From Lachnospiraceae bacterium (lineage in GTDB: Bacteria > Bacillota > Clostridia > Lachnospirales > Lachnospiraceae), in contig JAGBCB010000070.1 in NCBI GenBank assembly GCA_017938145.1, positions 1 to 49,960 of the forward strand: a stretch of DNA of 49,960 nucleotides, read 5' to 3'. Position numbers and translations under genes: made by a program. The notes below the pieces were generated by a model. The model did no database searches. It saw only the letters and a list, made by a program, of their open reading frames with translations, and was not told the origin of the DNA. Positions 16,867-26,607 of this stretch are shown here, piece after piece. Numbering within the stretch: position 1 is the first letter of the stretch; each line of letters starts with the position of its first letter.

Positions 16867-17686
16867 GCGGATGCTGTTCCAGAATCTGGACCGGCAGAAG
16901 GAAGAGCAGGGGATTTCTGCGGCACAGGCAGCGTATCTGGCAGGATGCCGCCGGGAAAAACGGGTAGTACGTCTCTGGCAGTGGCTGATTATGGTACTGT
17001 TTCTGGGATTGTGGGAACTGGGTGCAAGAACCGGAGTGATTGATTCTTTTGTATTCAGTTCCCCATCCGGCGTGGTGGAAACCATGATTACAATGTCAAA
17101 GGACGGCAGTCTGTGGTATCACACAGGCATTACATTGGCAGAAACTTTTGTAAGTTTTCTGCTGATTTTATTTTTTGGAATCGGAATAGCGGTTCTGCTC
17201 TGGTGGAATACTAAATTATCAAAAATTCTGGAACCATATCTGGTTATGCTGAACAGCCTGCCAAAATCAGCGCTGGCTCCGGTATTTATTGTCTGGCTGG
17301 GTGCCAATATGAAAACGATTATTGTGGCAGCCGTATCGGTGGCAGTGTTTGGTTCCATCCTGACGCTGTACCACAGTTTTTCGGAGACGGAAGAAGATAA
17401 ACTAAAGCTGATTTACACGCTGGGCGGGGGAAGAAAAGAAGCACTGACCAAAGTAATTCTGCCGGGCAATATTCCGACCGTGGTCAGTCTGATGAAGGTT
17501 AATCTGGGTCTTTCCCTGGTAGGTGTCATTATTGGTGAATTTCTGGCGGCAAAGGCGGGGCTTGGCTACCTGATTATTTATGCCAGCCAGGTATTTAAAC
17601 TGGACTATGTCATTACCAGTATTTTTATTTTATGCGTGATTTCCGTGCTGCTGTATCATGGAATTGCACGATTGGAGAAAAAGTAA
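16850..17686 (+). CDS. SsuC/TauC/ThiX-type ABC transporter permease
   Basis: 278 residues, starting at a triple-ATG (16850, 16853, 16856), with AAGGAG at 16834-16839 and a second GGGAG at 16844-16848. A cytoplasmic N-terminal extension of about 45 residues precedes six hydrophobic segments. The EAA coupling loop is visible as LGGGRKEALTKVILPGNIP near residue 195-215. It pairs with the upstream ATPase, whose gene it overlaps. The usual third subunit, a periplasmic or lipoprotein binding protein, is not encoded on either side. Confidence 0.92.
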   Translation: MMMNGKRMLFQNLDRQKEEQGISAAQAAYLAGCRREKRVVRLWQWLIMVLFLGLWELGARTGVIDSFVFSSPSGVVETMITMSKDGSLWYHTGITLAETFVSFLLILFFGIGIAVLLWWNTKLSKILEPYLVMLNSLPKSALAPVFIVWLGANMKTIIVAAVSVAVFGSILTLYHSFSETEEDKLKLIYTLGGGRKEALTKVILPGNIPTVVSLMKVNLGLSLVGVIIGEFLAAKAGLGYLIIYASQVFKLDYVITSIFILCVISVLLYHGIARLEKK

Positions 17687-17705
17687 CAGTATTATTGTAT
17701 ACAAT

Positions 17706-17755
17706 CCCCTTTTCCGCAGAACAATTAATACAAAAACAGCCTTGTGGAAAAGGGG
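17706..17755 (+). terminator. Hairpin after the SsuBC-like pair
   Basis: CCCCTTTTCC (17706-17715) is perfectly complementary to GGAAAAGGGG (17746-17755) across a 30-nt loop, followed by TTTC. Probable terminator. Confidence 0.55.
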
Positions 17756-17802
17756 TTTCAAAGAAAAGAGAGGTTTTACGAAAAATCTCGACAATTTTTT
17801 TC

Positions 17803-17832
17803 TTGACAAAACGTATACCATAATAATATAAT
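17803..17832 (+). promoter_or_regulatory. Promoter of the oligopeptide transport operon
   Basis: TTGACA (17803-17808), 18-nt spacer, TATAAT (17827-17832): near-perfect consensus. The transcript would carry a leader of about 310 nt before the first gene. Confidence 0.85.
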
Positions 17833-17839
17833 ATTACCG

Positions 17840-18151
17840 TTAAGAAAAGTGAATCAGAGTTCTATTCTGACGGATTATTGAAGCGAAGAGGCTTTCTATG
17901 AAATTTGTAGGGGTTTCTGCGCTTTCCTTGTATATACGGCTTTTCTCTTTTGTGGTAGCACGTTACTATAGTAAAATACGTACCGGACCTGCCAAAATAG
18001 CTTAAGCTATTTTTATTAAACTGTTTATAAACAGTTTAATAAAACAGGTACAGTTCAGGGAAAAAGGCTGCCCGGAAGAAATGCAATGTATGTAAGAAAG
18101 AGAGCAATGCAGTGGAATGAAGAGGAGCTTTACAAAAAAGGAGGACAAATT
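17840..18151 (+). promoter_or_regulatory. Long structured 5' leader of the opp operon with two adjacent perfect palindromes
   Basis: The leader holds a 20-nt perfect palindrome at 17994-18013 (centre CTTAAG). It overlaps a 34-nt perfect palindrome at 18011-18044, with arms TTTTATTAAACTGTTTA and its complement. Upstream, AATCAGA can pair with TTCTGA and TTACTA with TAGTAA. No known riboswitch core or T-box sequence is recognisable. The palindromes could be repressor operators or RNA switches. The ribosome site AAAGGAGGAC lies directly before ATG 18152. Confidence 0.6.
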
Positions 18152-20632
18152 ATGTTCAAGAGAAATCTGAAAAGAGCAATTACCATCGCACTGAGTGCAT
18201 GTCTGATGGTAGGCGCTGCTGCAGGTTGTGGAAATAAGGAGGAGAATAACAATACTACTCCTGCTCCAACACAGGCTGCAGACAATGGTAACACAGACAA
18301 CAATGGAAGCGCAGATAACAACGGAAGTGGCAGCACAGGTAACAGCGGTGATGCTGGTACAGCAGAGCCTACCTATACGTATAATGGTGCGCTGACTACA
18401 TTTCCGACTAACTGGAATTTCCATGAGTATGAGACTACGTATGATACTGAAATTTTAAATTACATTTCAAGCGGTTTCTATGTGTTCGATTACAATGATA
18501 CCAAGGATGGATACAAGCTGGTTCCTGGTATGACAGTAGATTTCCCTGTGGATGTTACTGCAGATTATGTTGATCAGTATGGTATTGAAGCAGGTGAAAC
18601 CGCCAGAGTATGGAAGATGACTCTGCGTGACGATTTAAAGTGGGAAGATGGCACTCCAATTAAGGCACAGGATTTCGTGACATCTGCCAAGTTATTATTA
18701 GACCCGGTTGCCAAGAACCACAGAGCAGATACACTGTACAACGGCAGTCTTGAAGTGGTTGGTGCAAGAGAGTACTTATATCAGGGTACTTCCACATTTA
18801 CACCACTGGGTGTCGGCGTAAGTGATTACCTGGCAAATGGCGGTGCTGCAGAAAATATTTATGTGGATATGTCTTTCTGGGGTATTACAGCAGCAGACGG
18901 CACAAATTATGCAGCAGCTACCGATGATACCATGGTAAGAGATGAGGCTGTTGCAGAAGGACAGCCGGAAGATTATGTATCTGCCAAGTATCTTTATGAG
19001 ACATACCTTGGACCAGGCTGCCCTTATGAAAGTGAATCCAGCGCATATCTTGGTACCATGGTAGATTATGCAGCAGACTACAGCTTTGACAATGTTGGTG
19101 TGATGGCATTATCTGATACAGAACTTGTACTGGTTCTGGTTAAGCCTCTGGAAGGTTTCTACCTGCACTATGCATTAACCAGCAGCTGGTTAGTTAAGGA
19201 AGATTTATACAACAGCTGTATCACTGTCAAGGATGGTGTTTATTCGAACAATTACGGTACTTCCGTGGAAACAACCGCTTCCTATGGTCCTTATAAGCTG
19301 ACATTCTTCCAGGCAGATAAAGAGTTCGTACTGGAAAAGAACGAAAACTTCTATGGTCTGACGGAGGACACTTACCAGACAACAACAATCAAGGTGGCTT
19401 ACGTTGCAGAGCCTGCGACAAGACTGGAAATGTTCTTAAGCGGTCAGCTGGATTCCTATGGTTTACAGGCAGAAGATATGGAAGAGTACCAGTCCAGTGA
19501 TTATACGTACTATACTTCTGAGCCATCCACATTCTTTATTGCATTAAATCCGGATATGGATGCATTGACAGCAAATCAGGCTAACGTTGGTGCAAACATC
19601 AACAAGACCATTCTTACCGTAAAGGAATTCCGTCAGGCACTTTCCTTTGCATTAGACCGTAGTGCATTTGCTCTTGCAGTTTCTCCTGTAAACGGACCTG
19701 CATACAGCTTATACTCTGATTTAATTATTTCTGATCCGGAAAATGGTACTTCCTACCGTTCCAGAGAAGAAGCAAAGCAGGTTTTAGTTAATTTCTGGGG
19801 ACTGGCGAACGAAGTTGGTGAAGGCAAGATGTATGCAACCAAGGATGAAGCAATTGACAGTATTACCGGTTATAACCTGGCTATGGCAAAGCAGTATTTT
19901 GATTTAGCATATGATAAGGCAGTTGCAGAAGGTTTACTGGATGCAGATGATACCATCGAAATCAAGATTGGTACTCCAAATGCAACCTCCAACTTCTATA
20001 ACAAGGGTTATGAATATCTTGTAAACTGCTACACAGAAGCAGTGGTTGGCACTAAGCTGGAAGGCAAGCTGACATTCACCAAGGACGATACGTTAGGCAA
20101 CGCATTTGGTGAAGCTTTAAGAACAAATAAGGTAGATATGCTCTTTGGTGTAGGCTGGAATGGTTCTGCACTTGACCCATACAGCTTAATTGAAGCATAT
20201 ACCCACGAAGATTACCGTTATAACCGTCATTGGGATACTTCCAAGGAAATGCTGACAGTGAATCTGAATGGTACAGACTATACCGCTTCCATTATTGACT
20301 GGACAAGAACCCTGGCTGGTACTGAAATTGAAATTGCCAAGGCTGATGGTACAAAGGAAACCTTCAAGGCAGGTTCCAATGATGGTGTGGATGAACTTCG
20401 TTTCCAGATTCTTGTAGCTCTGGAAGGTGCGGTTCTTGACACTTATGAAATGATTCCTATGATTGACAACTCTTATGCAGCCTTAAAGGGCATGCAGTTC
20501 AATTACTATACCGAAGATTATATTTACGGTGTAGGTCGTCATGGTGATTATAAGTATATGACATATAATTACACAGATGCTGAGTGGGATGAATTTGTGA
20601 AATCCCAGGGCGGCAAGCTGAATTACAAGTAA
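18152..20632 (+). CDS. oppA: Oligopeptide ABC transporter substrate-binding lipoprotein (SBP family 5), unusually long
   Basis: 826 residues from ATG 18152 (GGAGGAC upstream); an upstream frame from 18086 is rejected. A signal peptide with lipobox AAGC anchors it to the membrane, followed by an Asn/Gly/Ser-rich linker (about residues 30-70). The SBP_bac_5 fold is indicated by WKMTLRDDLKWEDGTPIKAQDFV, SYGPYKLTFF, and the C-terminal DMLFGVGWNG region. OppA proteins are usually about 540-600 residues, so roughly 200 extra residues are spread through the sequence, including one around 230-330. It captures extracellular peptides for the OppBCDF complex encoded next. A strong hairpin follows and probably keeps its transcript level above that of the permease genes. 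Confidence 0.9.
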   Translation: MFKRNLKRAITIALSACLMVGAAAGCGNKEENNNTTPAPTQAADNGNTDNNGSADNNGSGSTGNSGDAGTAEPTYTYNGALTTFPTNWNFHEYETTYDTEILNYISSGFYVFDYNDTKDGYKLVPGMTVDFPVDVTADYVDQYGIEAGETARVWKMTLRDDLKWEDGTPIKAQDFVTSAKLLLDPVAKNHRADTLYNGSLEVVGAREYLYQGTSTFTPLGVGVSDYLANGGAAENIYVDMSFWGITAADGTNYAAATDDTMVRDEAVAEGQPEDYVSAKYLYETYLGPGCPYESESSAYLGTMVDYAADYSFDNVGVMALSDTELVLVLVKPLEGFYLHYALTSSWLVKEDLYNSCITVKDGVYSNNYGTSVETTASYGPYKLTFFQADKEFVLEKNENFYGLTEDTYQTTTIKVAYVAEPATRLEMFLSGQLDSYGLQAEDMEEYQSSDYTYYTSEPSTFFIALNPDMDALTANQANVGANINKTILTVKEFRQALSFALDRSAFALAVSPVNGPAYSLYSDLIISDPENGTSYRSREEAKQVLVNFWGLANEVGEGKMYATKDEAIDSITGYNLAMAKQYFDLAYDKAVAEGLLDADDTIEIKIGTPNATSNFYNKGYEYLVNCYTEAVVGTKLEGKLTFTKDDTLGNAFGEALRTNKVDMLFGVGWNGSALDPYSLIEAYTHEDYRYNRHWDTSKEMLTVNLNGTDYTASIIDWTRTLAGTEIEIAKADGTKETFKAGSNDGVDELRFQILVALEGAVLDTYEMIPMIDNSYAALKGMQFNYYTEDYIYGVGRHGDYKYMTYNYTDAEWDEFVKSQGGKLNYK

Positions 20633-20694
20633 TAAAAAATTAATTTAGCATCCGGTTCATCTGAAACGGAAGGATGTAAAACAGAAAAAACAAC

Positions 20695-20729
20695 CACTGG
20701 AGAGAGGCGGAACCGCATTCTCTCCGGTG
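20695..20729 (+). terminator. Intra-operon hairpin between oppA and oppB
   Basis: CACTGGAGAGAGGCGG (20695-20710) folds against CCGCATTCTCTCCGGTG (20713-20729) with few mismatches. No T-run follows. A likely role is stabilising the binding-protein mRNA or partial termination. Confidence 0.65.
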
Positions 20730-20821
20730 TGTTGTAATTTTGTGTTTATACAGATTCTGTAAATTGGAGGACGATTTAAGGAAGCTGTATAAATACAAAA
20801 TATTCGGAGGTAGTAAAAACT

Positions 20822-21778
20822 ATGAGTACAATTAAGTATATCTGCAAGAGACTTGCATTAATGGTTTTTGTTTTTGTTACTATTCTGACGATTTGTTTTG
20901 TACTGGTAAAATTGCTGCCGGTGACAGAAGCAGAGCAGTTTGGCAAGGACATGAACTTAATTTTACAGCGTCGTAAGGCACTGGGGTATGATAAGCCGAT
21001 TTTAGTGCAGTATCTGATTTTCTTACAGAAGAGTCTGCTGGGTGGAGACTGGGGTATCAGTGAAGAACTGTATCGTGGACAGGAAGTATGGGGAATGTTT
21101 GTTTCCAAGCTTCCGGCAACGGTATTAGTTAATGTATATTCCATGCTGTTCAGTGTACCTTTAGGACTGGCTCTTGGTACTTATGCAGCGTTAAAGAAGA
21201 ATAAGTGGCAGGACCATCTGATTTCCACTCTTGTAATGGTTTGTATTTCTGTACCAAGTTTTGTATATGCACTGTTAATCCAGTATTTTCTGTGCTTCAA
21301 GCTGCAGCTGTTCCCATTACAGATGAATTCCGGTTCGGATTATTTTACATGGTCCATGTTTAAATCGGTAATTCCGGCAGTAATTTCCCTTGGTCTGGGC
21401 AGTGTGGCAAGCTTTACACGAAGTGTAAGAGCGGAGTTGTCCGAAGTACTGACCAGTGATTTTATGCTGCTTGCCAGAACAAAAGGTTTAACCAGGGCCC
21501 AGGCAACCGTGCGCCATGCGTTCCGTAATTCCATGGTGCCGATTTTCCCTATGATTTTAGGTGAATTTGTTGCAATTCTTTCCGGTTCCCTGATTATTGA
21601 AAAGATTTTCGGTGTACCGGGTGTAGGTCAGCTGTATGTAAGTTCCATAACAGCGAGAGATTATAATTTCTTTATGCTGTTATCAGCATTTTATACGTTA
21701 ATTGGACTGGTTTCCGGTATTGTAGTAGATATCAGTTATGGTATTATTGATCCACGAATCAGAATGGGGGAACGTTAA
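20822..21778 (+). CDS. oppB: Oligopeptide ABC transporter permease, OppB type
   Basis: 318 residues, ATG 20822 with TCGGAGGTAG upstream. Six hydrophobic segments. The N terminus (YICKRLALMVFVFVTILTI), an extracytoplasmic loop, and the coupling motif ARTKGLTRAQATVRHAFRNS define the DppB/OppB permease. The C-terminal GVPGVGQLYVSSITARDY is also characteristic. The usual length is about 305-320. It forms a heterodimer with the OppC-like permease whose gene starts one base after its stop. Confidence 0.95.
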   Translation: MSTIKYICKRLALMVFVFVTILTICFVLVKLLPVTEAEQFGKDMNLILQRRKALGYDKPILVQYLIFLQKSLLGGDWGISEELYRGQEVWGMFVSKLPATVLVNVYSMLFSVPLGLALGTYAALKKNKWQDHLISTLVMVCISVPSFVYALLIQYFLCFKLQLFPLQMNSGSDYFTWSMFKSVIPAVISLGLGSVASFTRSVRAELSEVLTSDFMLLARTKGLTRAQATVRHAFRNSMVPIFPMILGEFVAILSGSLIIEKIFGVPGVGQLYVSSITARDYNFFMLLSAFYTLIGLVSGIVVDISYGIIDPRIRMGER

Positions 21779-21779
21779 G

Positions 21780-23324
21780 ATGGATAAGAAAACTTTTGAT
21801 TATAACAATATTCCAAAAGATAAATTCGAATTCTGTCAGCGGGACGAGTCCATTCATGATAAGAAATTCGATACCAAGCCGGTGGGCTATTTTAAAGACG
21901 CCATGATGCGTTTCTGCAGAAACAAGAGTTCCATTGTTGCGGCGTTCATTATTCTGTTTTTAGTATTATTTGCTGTATTTGTGCCAATTTTCTGCAGCAA
22001 TAAGTATACCAGTATGCCGACAGATACTACCTATCTGCAGTATACAAAACTGCTTCCAAAGTGGGATTTGTTTGCGTGGGCAGGCATGGACGGCTGTACT
22101 GACATGACACTGAATAAAGACAACTATTATAAGAAGCTGGCAATTGCCGAGGAAACCGGTGTCAATCCAATTGTAAAAGTATATAAGGCAGACTATGTGG
22201 ATGCCAGCAGCACCACAGATACTACCTTCTATGATGTAAGAATTGACTCTTATACAAATCTTGGTATGACCTTTCTGACTCTTACAGAAGAAGAATACAG
22301 GGATATTCAGGAATGGCAGAAGGAGAGCGGTATCCAGGTTATTTATCCGGCAGTGGATACTTCGGACTTAAAGATTGCTACCTTAAAGAATGATGCAAGC
22401 ATCTGGTATAAGTGTACCAATAAGGGTATGCCGAAGCTGGATAAGGATGGACATTTCCAGCCGATGTACAAGACAACCGGCAGTGATGGCGGTTATGACA
22501 GCCTTCGTATAGCTGGTGATGACGGTTCTTACCGCTATGCAGTACTGGCAGGTACTTCGGAAGCAACTTCCTATAAGGTACGTGTATTTTTATACAATTA
22601 TTTCCAGTACCGTTATGGTTTTGAACCGGCATTTGTTTTTGGTACAAATGCGTATGGTCAGGATATTTTAACACGACTGGCTGGTGGTATGCGGTTCAGT
22701 CTGGTGTTTGCTATCTGTATTTCCGCAGTCAACCTGTTTATTGGTGCTATTTTTGGTGCGATTGAAGGTTACTACGGCGGAAAGATGGACCTTATTCTGG
22801 AACGTATCAAGGATATTCTGGGTAATATTCCGTTTATTGTTGCGGTTACCCTGTTCCAGTTGCATCTGGCGCAGAAAGTGGGACCGATTGTATCCCTGCT
22901 GTTTGCCTATGTGCTGACCGGCTGGACCGGTATGGCTGCCCGTGTGCGTATGCAGTTTTACCGTTATAAAAACCAGGAATATATTCTGGCGGCACGTACG
23001 CTTGGTGCCAGTGATGCACGATTAATGTTTAAGCATATTTTCCCAAATGCACTGGGAACACTGATTACCGGAAGTATTCTGGTGATTCCTAGTACATTTT
23101 TCTCGGAATCCAATTTAACTTACCTCGGTATTGTTAATCTGGATACGTCTACCAGATCCTCGATTGGTAGTATGTTAGCGGCAGGACAGCCTTTGATTTC
23201 CTCTTATCCGCACATTATGCTGTTCCCGGCCATTGTCATCTCTTTAATGATGATTTCCTTTAATTTATTTGGTAATGGTTTAAGAGATGCATTTAACCCA
23301 TCATTACGAGGAACGGAGGACTAA
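21780..23324 (+). CDS. oppC: Oligopeptide ABC transporter permease, OppC type, with large extracytoplasmic insertion
   Basis: 514 residues from ATG 21780; OppC is normally about 300. The ORF extends further upstream to 21738, but 21780 directly follows the oppB stop. The first membrane helix (about residues 54-73) is followed by about 205 extra residues before the standard FGTNAYGQDILTRL motif near residue 284. This insert lies on the outer face and may contact the enlarged binding protein. The remaining five helices, the coupling loop AARTLGASDARLMFKHIFPN, and the C-terminal FNLFGNGLRDAFNP ending are normal. Confidence 0.93.
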   Translation: MDKKTFDYNNIPKDKFEFCQRDESIHDKKFDTKPVGYFKDAMMRFCRNKSSIVAAFIILFLVLFAVFVPIFCSNKYTSMPTDTTYLQYTKLLPKWDLFAWAGMDGCTDMTLNKDNYYKKLAIAEETGVNPIVKVYKADYVDASSTTDTTFYDVRIDSYTNLGMTFLTLTEEEYRDIQEWQKESGIQVIYPAVDTSDLKIATLKNDASIWYKCTNKGMPKLDKDGHFQPMYKTTGSDGGYDSLRIAGDDGSYRYAVLAGTSEATSYKVRVFLYNYFQYRYGFEPAFVFGTNAYGQDILTRLAGGMRFSLVFAICISAVNLFIGAIFGAIEGYYGGKMDLILERIKDILGNIPFIVAVTLFQLHLAQKVGPIVSLLFAYVLTGWTGMAARVRMQFYRYKNQEYILAARTLGASDARLMFKHIFPNALGTLITGSILVIPSTFFSESNLTYLGIVNLDTSTRSSIGSMLAAGQPLISSYPHIMLFPAIVISLMMISFNLFGNGLRDAFNPSLRGTED

Positions 23325-23330
23325 AGCAGC

Positions 23331-25511
23331 ATGGAAAAGAAATTATCAGTTAAAAATTTAGTAATATCCTTTAGAACTCCTGCCGGTAAGGTTCAGGCAG
23401 TCCGGAATATCAGTTTCGATCTGCATAAGGGAGAAACTCTTGCTATTGTAGGAGAATCCGGTTCCGGTAAGTCCGTAACCAGTAAGGCAATTCTGGGAAT
23501 TCTTGCTGGTAACTCCATTGTAGAAGGTGGTTCCATTGTATACGATGGAATGGATTTATTAAAGGTGGGAGAAGACGAATTTTACCGCATCCGTGGTGAT
23601 AAGATCGCAATGATTTTCCAGGACCCGTTATCCAGCTTAAATCCAATCATGCGTATTGGTAAACAGCTGACTGAGGCCATGCTGTTAAAGGGCAAGGCAC
23701 GTCAGAAGTCCAGTAAGGAAGCATTTAATACAACGCTGGCACAGTTAGAAAAGGCGATGATTGAGTCTCTGGCTGATGCAAAGAGTGGTAAGAATGCTGC
23801 AGACATGACAGAGTTATGTAAAAAATTTGATAAGTTTGAGTTTAAGCAGATTGAGCTGGAACAGGCATACAAAGAAGCTTATGAAGCAGCACTGGAAGCG
23901 GTGGATGCTGTAAAGGATGTGTTATTCCACATTGAAAAAAATGCTTTTGAGAAGGATGAAAAAGAAACCATTTCAGAAATTATCCGTCTTTCCAAAGGCA
24001 CGAAAAATACCTATGTGGTATCAGACGATGCAGCTAAGCTGGATCAGCTGCTTGCGGAAGTAAAGTCTGTATTTTCCGCAGAAATGAAAGAAAAGCAGAA
24101 CCGTACGTTTACCCGTACTGCAAATACTTTGAAAGAAATCCAGAACATTTTAGAAAAGGCACTGGAAAAACAGGAGCCGGATTTCTTCAGCATGGGCTGT
24201 TACGTGGCTTTTTCCGGCAAGGAAGTACCAAAGGATATGCCAGTGGAAAAGCTGAATGAGATGATGCGTAAGTATGCAGATGAAACCCTCATTAACGAGT
24301 TTCGTCAGTGTGCCAAGGCGGGTCTTGCCCACAATGTGAAAAAGTATAATGGCTTAAAGAAAGAGGCGTTACAGGTACTGCGTGCCAATCGTGATGTATT
24401 TACGGCAGAAAATCTGGACAGAAAGGCATGCGAGGCAGCGGCAGATACCATGACAAAGGCAGTGGAGGCTTCCATTGACCGTCTGGAAATTCACAAAGAC
24501 GGTGTGGCTTATGTCTTTGGTGTCAGCATCAAATCTGACTTAAATAACTATTTCGAAGGCATTGAAAAAAATAAAGCAGCAGCAAAGAAGCATGTAAAGC
24601 AGCAGAAGAAGTATGACAGTCTGGTAAAGAAGGGCAAACAGCCATCCTGGAAGGTAACTCCTTCTACGGCAGTGGATCTGGATGCGGCGAAGCAGACGAC
24701 CATTGACCTGGTGGACCGTATGATTGCCCACTATGAAGAAGTAGTGGCAGCCGGTGTGGAAAAAGATTTTGACAAGGCTACGGATGACCTGATTGTATTC
24801 TTTAAGGAAAACGCTTCCGGCGTGGTCAACAAGGTGACCAAGTCCATGGCGAAATATAAGGCACTGAAGCTGATGGAAGAAGTAGGTATTACCGATGTCA
24901 GAAGACGTTACCGCCAGTATCCGTTTGAATTTTCCGGCGGTATGAGACAGCGTATCGTTATTGCCATTGCCCTGGCGGCTAATCCGGATATTTTAATCTG
25001 TGACGAGCCGACTACTGCGCTGGACGTAACCATTCAGGCGCAGATTCTGGAACTGATTAATAAATTAAAGAGAGAACGAAATCTGTCCATTATTTTCATT
25101 ACCCATGACCTTGGTGTGGTAGCCAACATGGCGGACAGAATTGCGGTTATGTATGCCGGAAAGATTGTGGAATACGGTAATTGTGAGGAAGTGTTCTATG
25201 AACCGGCACATCCGTATACCTGGGCACTGCTTTCTGCCATGCCGGATGTGGAGACAAATGAGAGACTGGAATCCATTCCGGGCACTCCTCCAAACATGAT
25301 TTATCCTCCGGTGGGCGATGCGTTTGCAGACCGTAACAAATATGCGTTAAAGATTGATTTTGAGATGCAGCCTCCGATGTTCAAAATCAGCGATACCCAT
25401 TCTGCGGCTACCTGGCTGCTTCATCCGGATGCACCAAAGGTAGAGCTGCCGAAGATTATTACGGAGCGTATTGCGAGAATGAAGACGAAGGGAGGAAACT
25501 ACAATGCCTAA
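23331..25511 (+). CDS. oppD: Oligopeptide ABC transporter ATPase, OppD type, split by a long helical insertion
   Basis: 726 residues; OppD is normally about 330-360. The N part has Walker A GESGSGKS and the Q-loop segment QDPLSSLNP (about residues 97-105). The C part resumes near residue 505 with EVGITDVRRRYRQYPFEFSGG, Walker B ICDEPTTALD, and the OppD C-terminal domain (PHPYTWALLSAMP-like). Between them lie about 370 residues of Lys/Glu/Ala-rich, probably coiled helical sequence in the helical subdomain of the NBD. The frame is open and codon use is even, so this looks like a real insertion rather than a fusion artefact. It overlaps oppF by 8 bases. Confidence 0.92.
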   Translation: MEKKLSVKNLVISFRTPAGKVQAVRNISFDLHKGETLAIVGESGSGKSVTSKAILGILAGNSIVEGGSIVYDGMDLLKVGEDEFYRIRGDKIAMIFQDPLSSLNPIMRIGKQLTEAMLLKGKARQKSSKEAFNTTLAQLEKAMIESLADAKSGKNAADMTELCKKFDKFEFKQIELEQAYKEAYEAALEAVDAVKDVLFHIEKNAFEKDEKETISEIIRLSKGTKNTYVVSDDAAKLDQLLAEVKSVFSAEMKEKQNRTFTRTANTLKEIQNILEKALEKQEPDFFSMGCYVAFSGKEVPKDMPVEKLNEMMRKYADETLINEFRQCAKAGLAHNVKKYNGLKKEALQVLRANRDVFTAENLDRKACEAAADTMTKAVEASIDRLEIHKDGVAYVFGVSIKSDLNNYFEGIEKNKAAAKKHVKQQKKYDSLVKKGKQPSWKVTPSTAVDLDAAKQTTIDLVDRMIAHYEEVVAAGVEKDFDKATDDLIVFFKENASGVVNKVTKSMAKYKALKLMEEVGITDVRRRYRQYPFEFSGGMRQRIVIAIALAANPDILICDEPTTALDVTIQAQILELINKLKRERNLSIIFITHDLGVVANMADRIAVMYAGKIVEYGNCEEVFYEPAHPYTWALLSAMPDVETNERLESIPGTPPNMIYPPVGDAFADRNKYALKIDFEMQPPMFKISDTHSAATWLLHPDAPKVELPKIITERIARMKTKGGNYNA

Positions 25512-26601
25512 TCAGGGAGAAACCTTATTACGTGTGGAACATCTCTGCCAGTACTTTGGTAAAAACAAAGCAGTGGATGATGTCAGCTTTGAAGTAAAAA
25601 AGGGCGAAGTATTCGGCCTTGTAGGTGAGTCCGGTTGTGGTAAAACAACCACAGGACGTTCCATCATCAAGTTATATGATATTACCTCTGGTAACATATA
25701 TTTCAGAAATGAAAGAATTGCTGCCGGAACGCTTTCTTATAAGAAAAACATGCTGGAAGCAAAGAAAAAGTTCCAGGAAGAGAAGAAAGCTTTAGAAGCT
25801 GCCGGTGGTGCAGACAGCAAGAAGAAAATTGCGGAAAAGAAAGCAGCACTGGATAAGTATCTGGCAGAGCAGAAGGAACAGATAAAGTTTGCGGTAAAGG
25901 ATCATAAGAGAAGACGTGTGGTAACGGAAATCCAGATGATTTTCCAGGACCCGATTTCTTCCCTTGACCCACGTATGACCGTTGGCGACATTATTGCGGA
26001 AGGTCTCGTGATCCGTGGTGAAAAAGATAAGCAAAAGATTAATAAAAAGGTTTATGAAGCACTGGAAATGGTAGGTCTGGTACGTGAGCATGCCGGACGT
26101 TATCCACATGAGTTCTCCGGTGGACAGAGACAGCGTATCGGTGTAGCAAGGGCAGTTGTTATGAATCCGGAGCTGATTATTGCCGATGAACCGGTTTCTG
26201 CGCTGGACGTATCCATTCAGGCACAGGTAATCAATCTGCTGGATGATCTTCGTGAAAAGATGGGACTGACCATTATTTTCGTTGCCCATGACCTGTCTGT
26301 TGTAAAGTATTACTCCGACAGAATCGGTGTAATGTACTTTGGTAAGATGGTAGAACTGGCTGATTCGGATGAACTGTTTAAGCATCCGCTTCATCCATAC
26401 ACCAGATCCCTGTTGTCTGCGATTCCTATGCCGGACCCGGAATACGAAAAGCAGCGTCAGAGAATTACCTATGTTCCGTTGAAGGAGCATGATTATTCCG
26501 TGGATCTTCCAAGTCTGCGTGAAGTCTCTCCGGGACATTTTGTTCACTGTAACGATATGGAATTTAAGAAGATTCAGGAAACACTTGCGAAGGAAGCATA
26601 A
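25504..26601 (+). CDS. oppF: Oligopeptide ABC transporter ATPase, OppF type, with helical insertion
   Basis: 365 residues, overlapping the end of oppD by 8 bases; ribosome site GGGAGG. Walker [10 protein letters not shown] near residue 42, Q-loop QDPISSLDP near 148, signature FSGGQRQR, Walker [11 protein letters not shown], switch His in [11 protein letters not shown], and a typical C-terminal tail. The Walker A to Q-loop distance is about 55 residues longer than usual. The extra segment ([20 protein letters not shown] and following) is Lys/Glu-rich and helical, in the same style as the oppD insert. The operon ends at a strong terminator. Confidence 0.94.
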   Translation: MPNQGETLLRVEHLCQYFGKNKAVDDVSFEVKKGEVFGLVGESGCGKTTTGRSIIKLYDITSGNIYFRNERIAAGTLSYKKNMLEAKKKFQEEKKALEAAGGADSKKKIAEKKAALDKYLAEQKEQIKFAVKDHKRRRVVTEIQMIFQDPISSLDPRMTVGDIIAEGLVIRGEKDKQKINKKVYEALEMVGLVREHAGRYPHEFSGGQRQRIGVARAVVMNPELIIADEPVSALDVSIQAQVINLLDDLREKMGLTIIFVAHDLSVVKYYSDRIGVMYFGKMVELADSDELFKHPLHPYTRSLLSAIPMPDPEYEKQRQRITYVPLKEHDYSVDLPSLREVSPGHFVHCNDMEFKKIQETLAKEA

Positions 26602-26607
26602 TAACGG

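Noticed and set aside
17840-18000. T-box or known riboswitch in the opp leader
   Set aside because: GTGGTAGCACG only loosely resembles the T-box sequence and no specifier stem or conserved aptamer core is visible.
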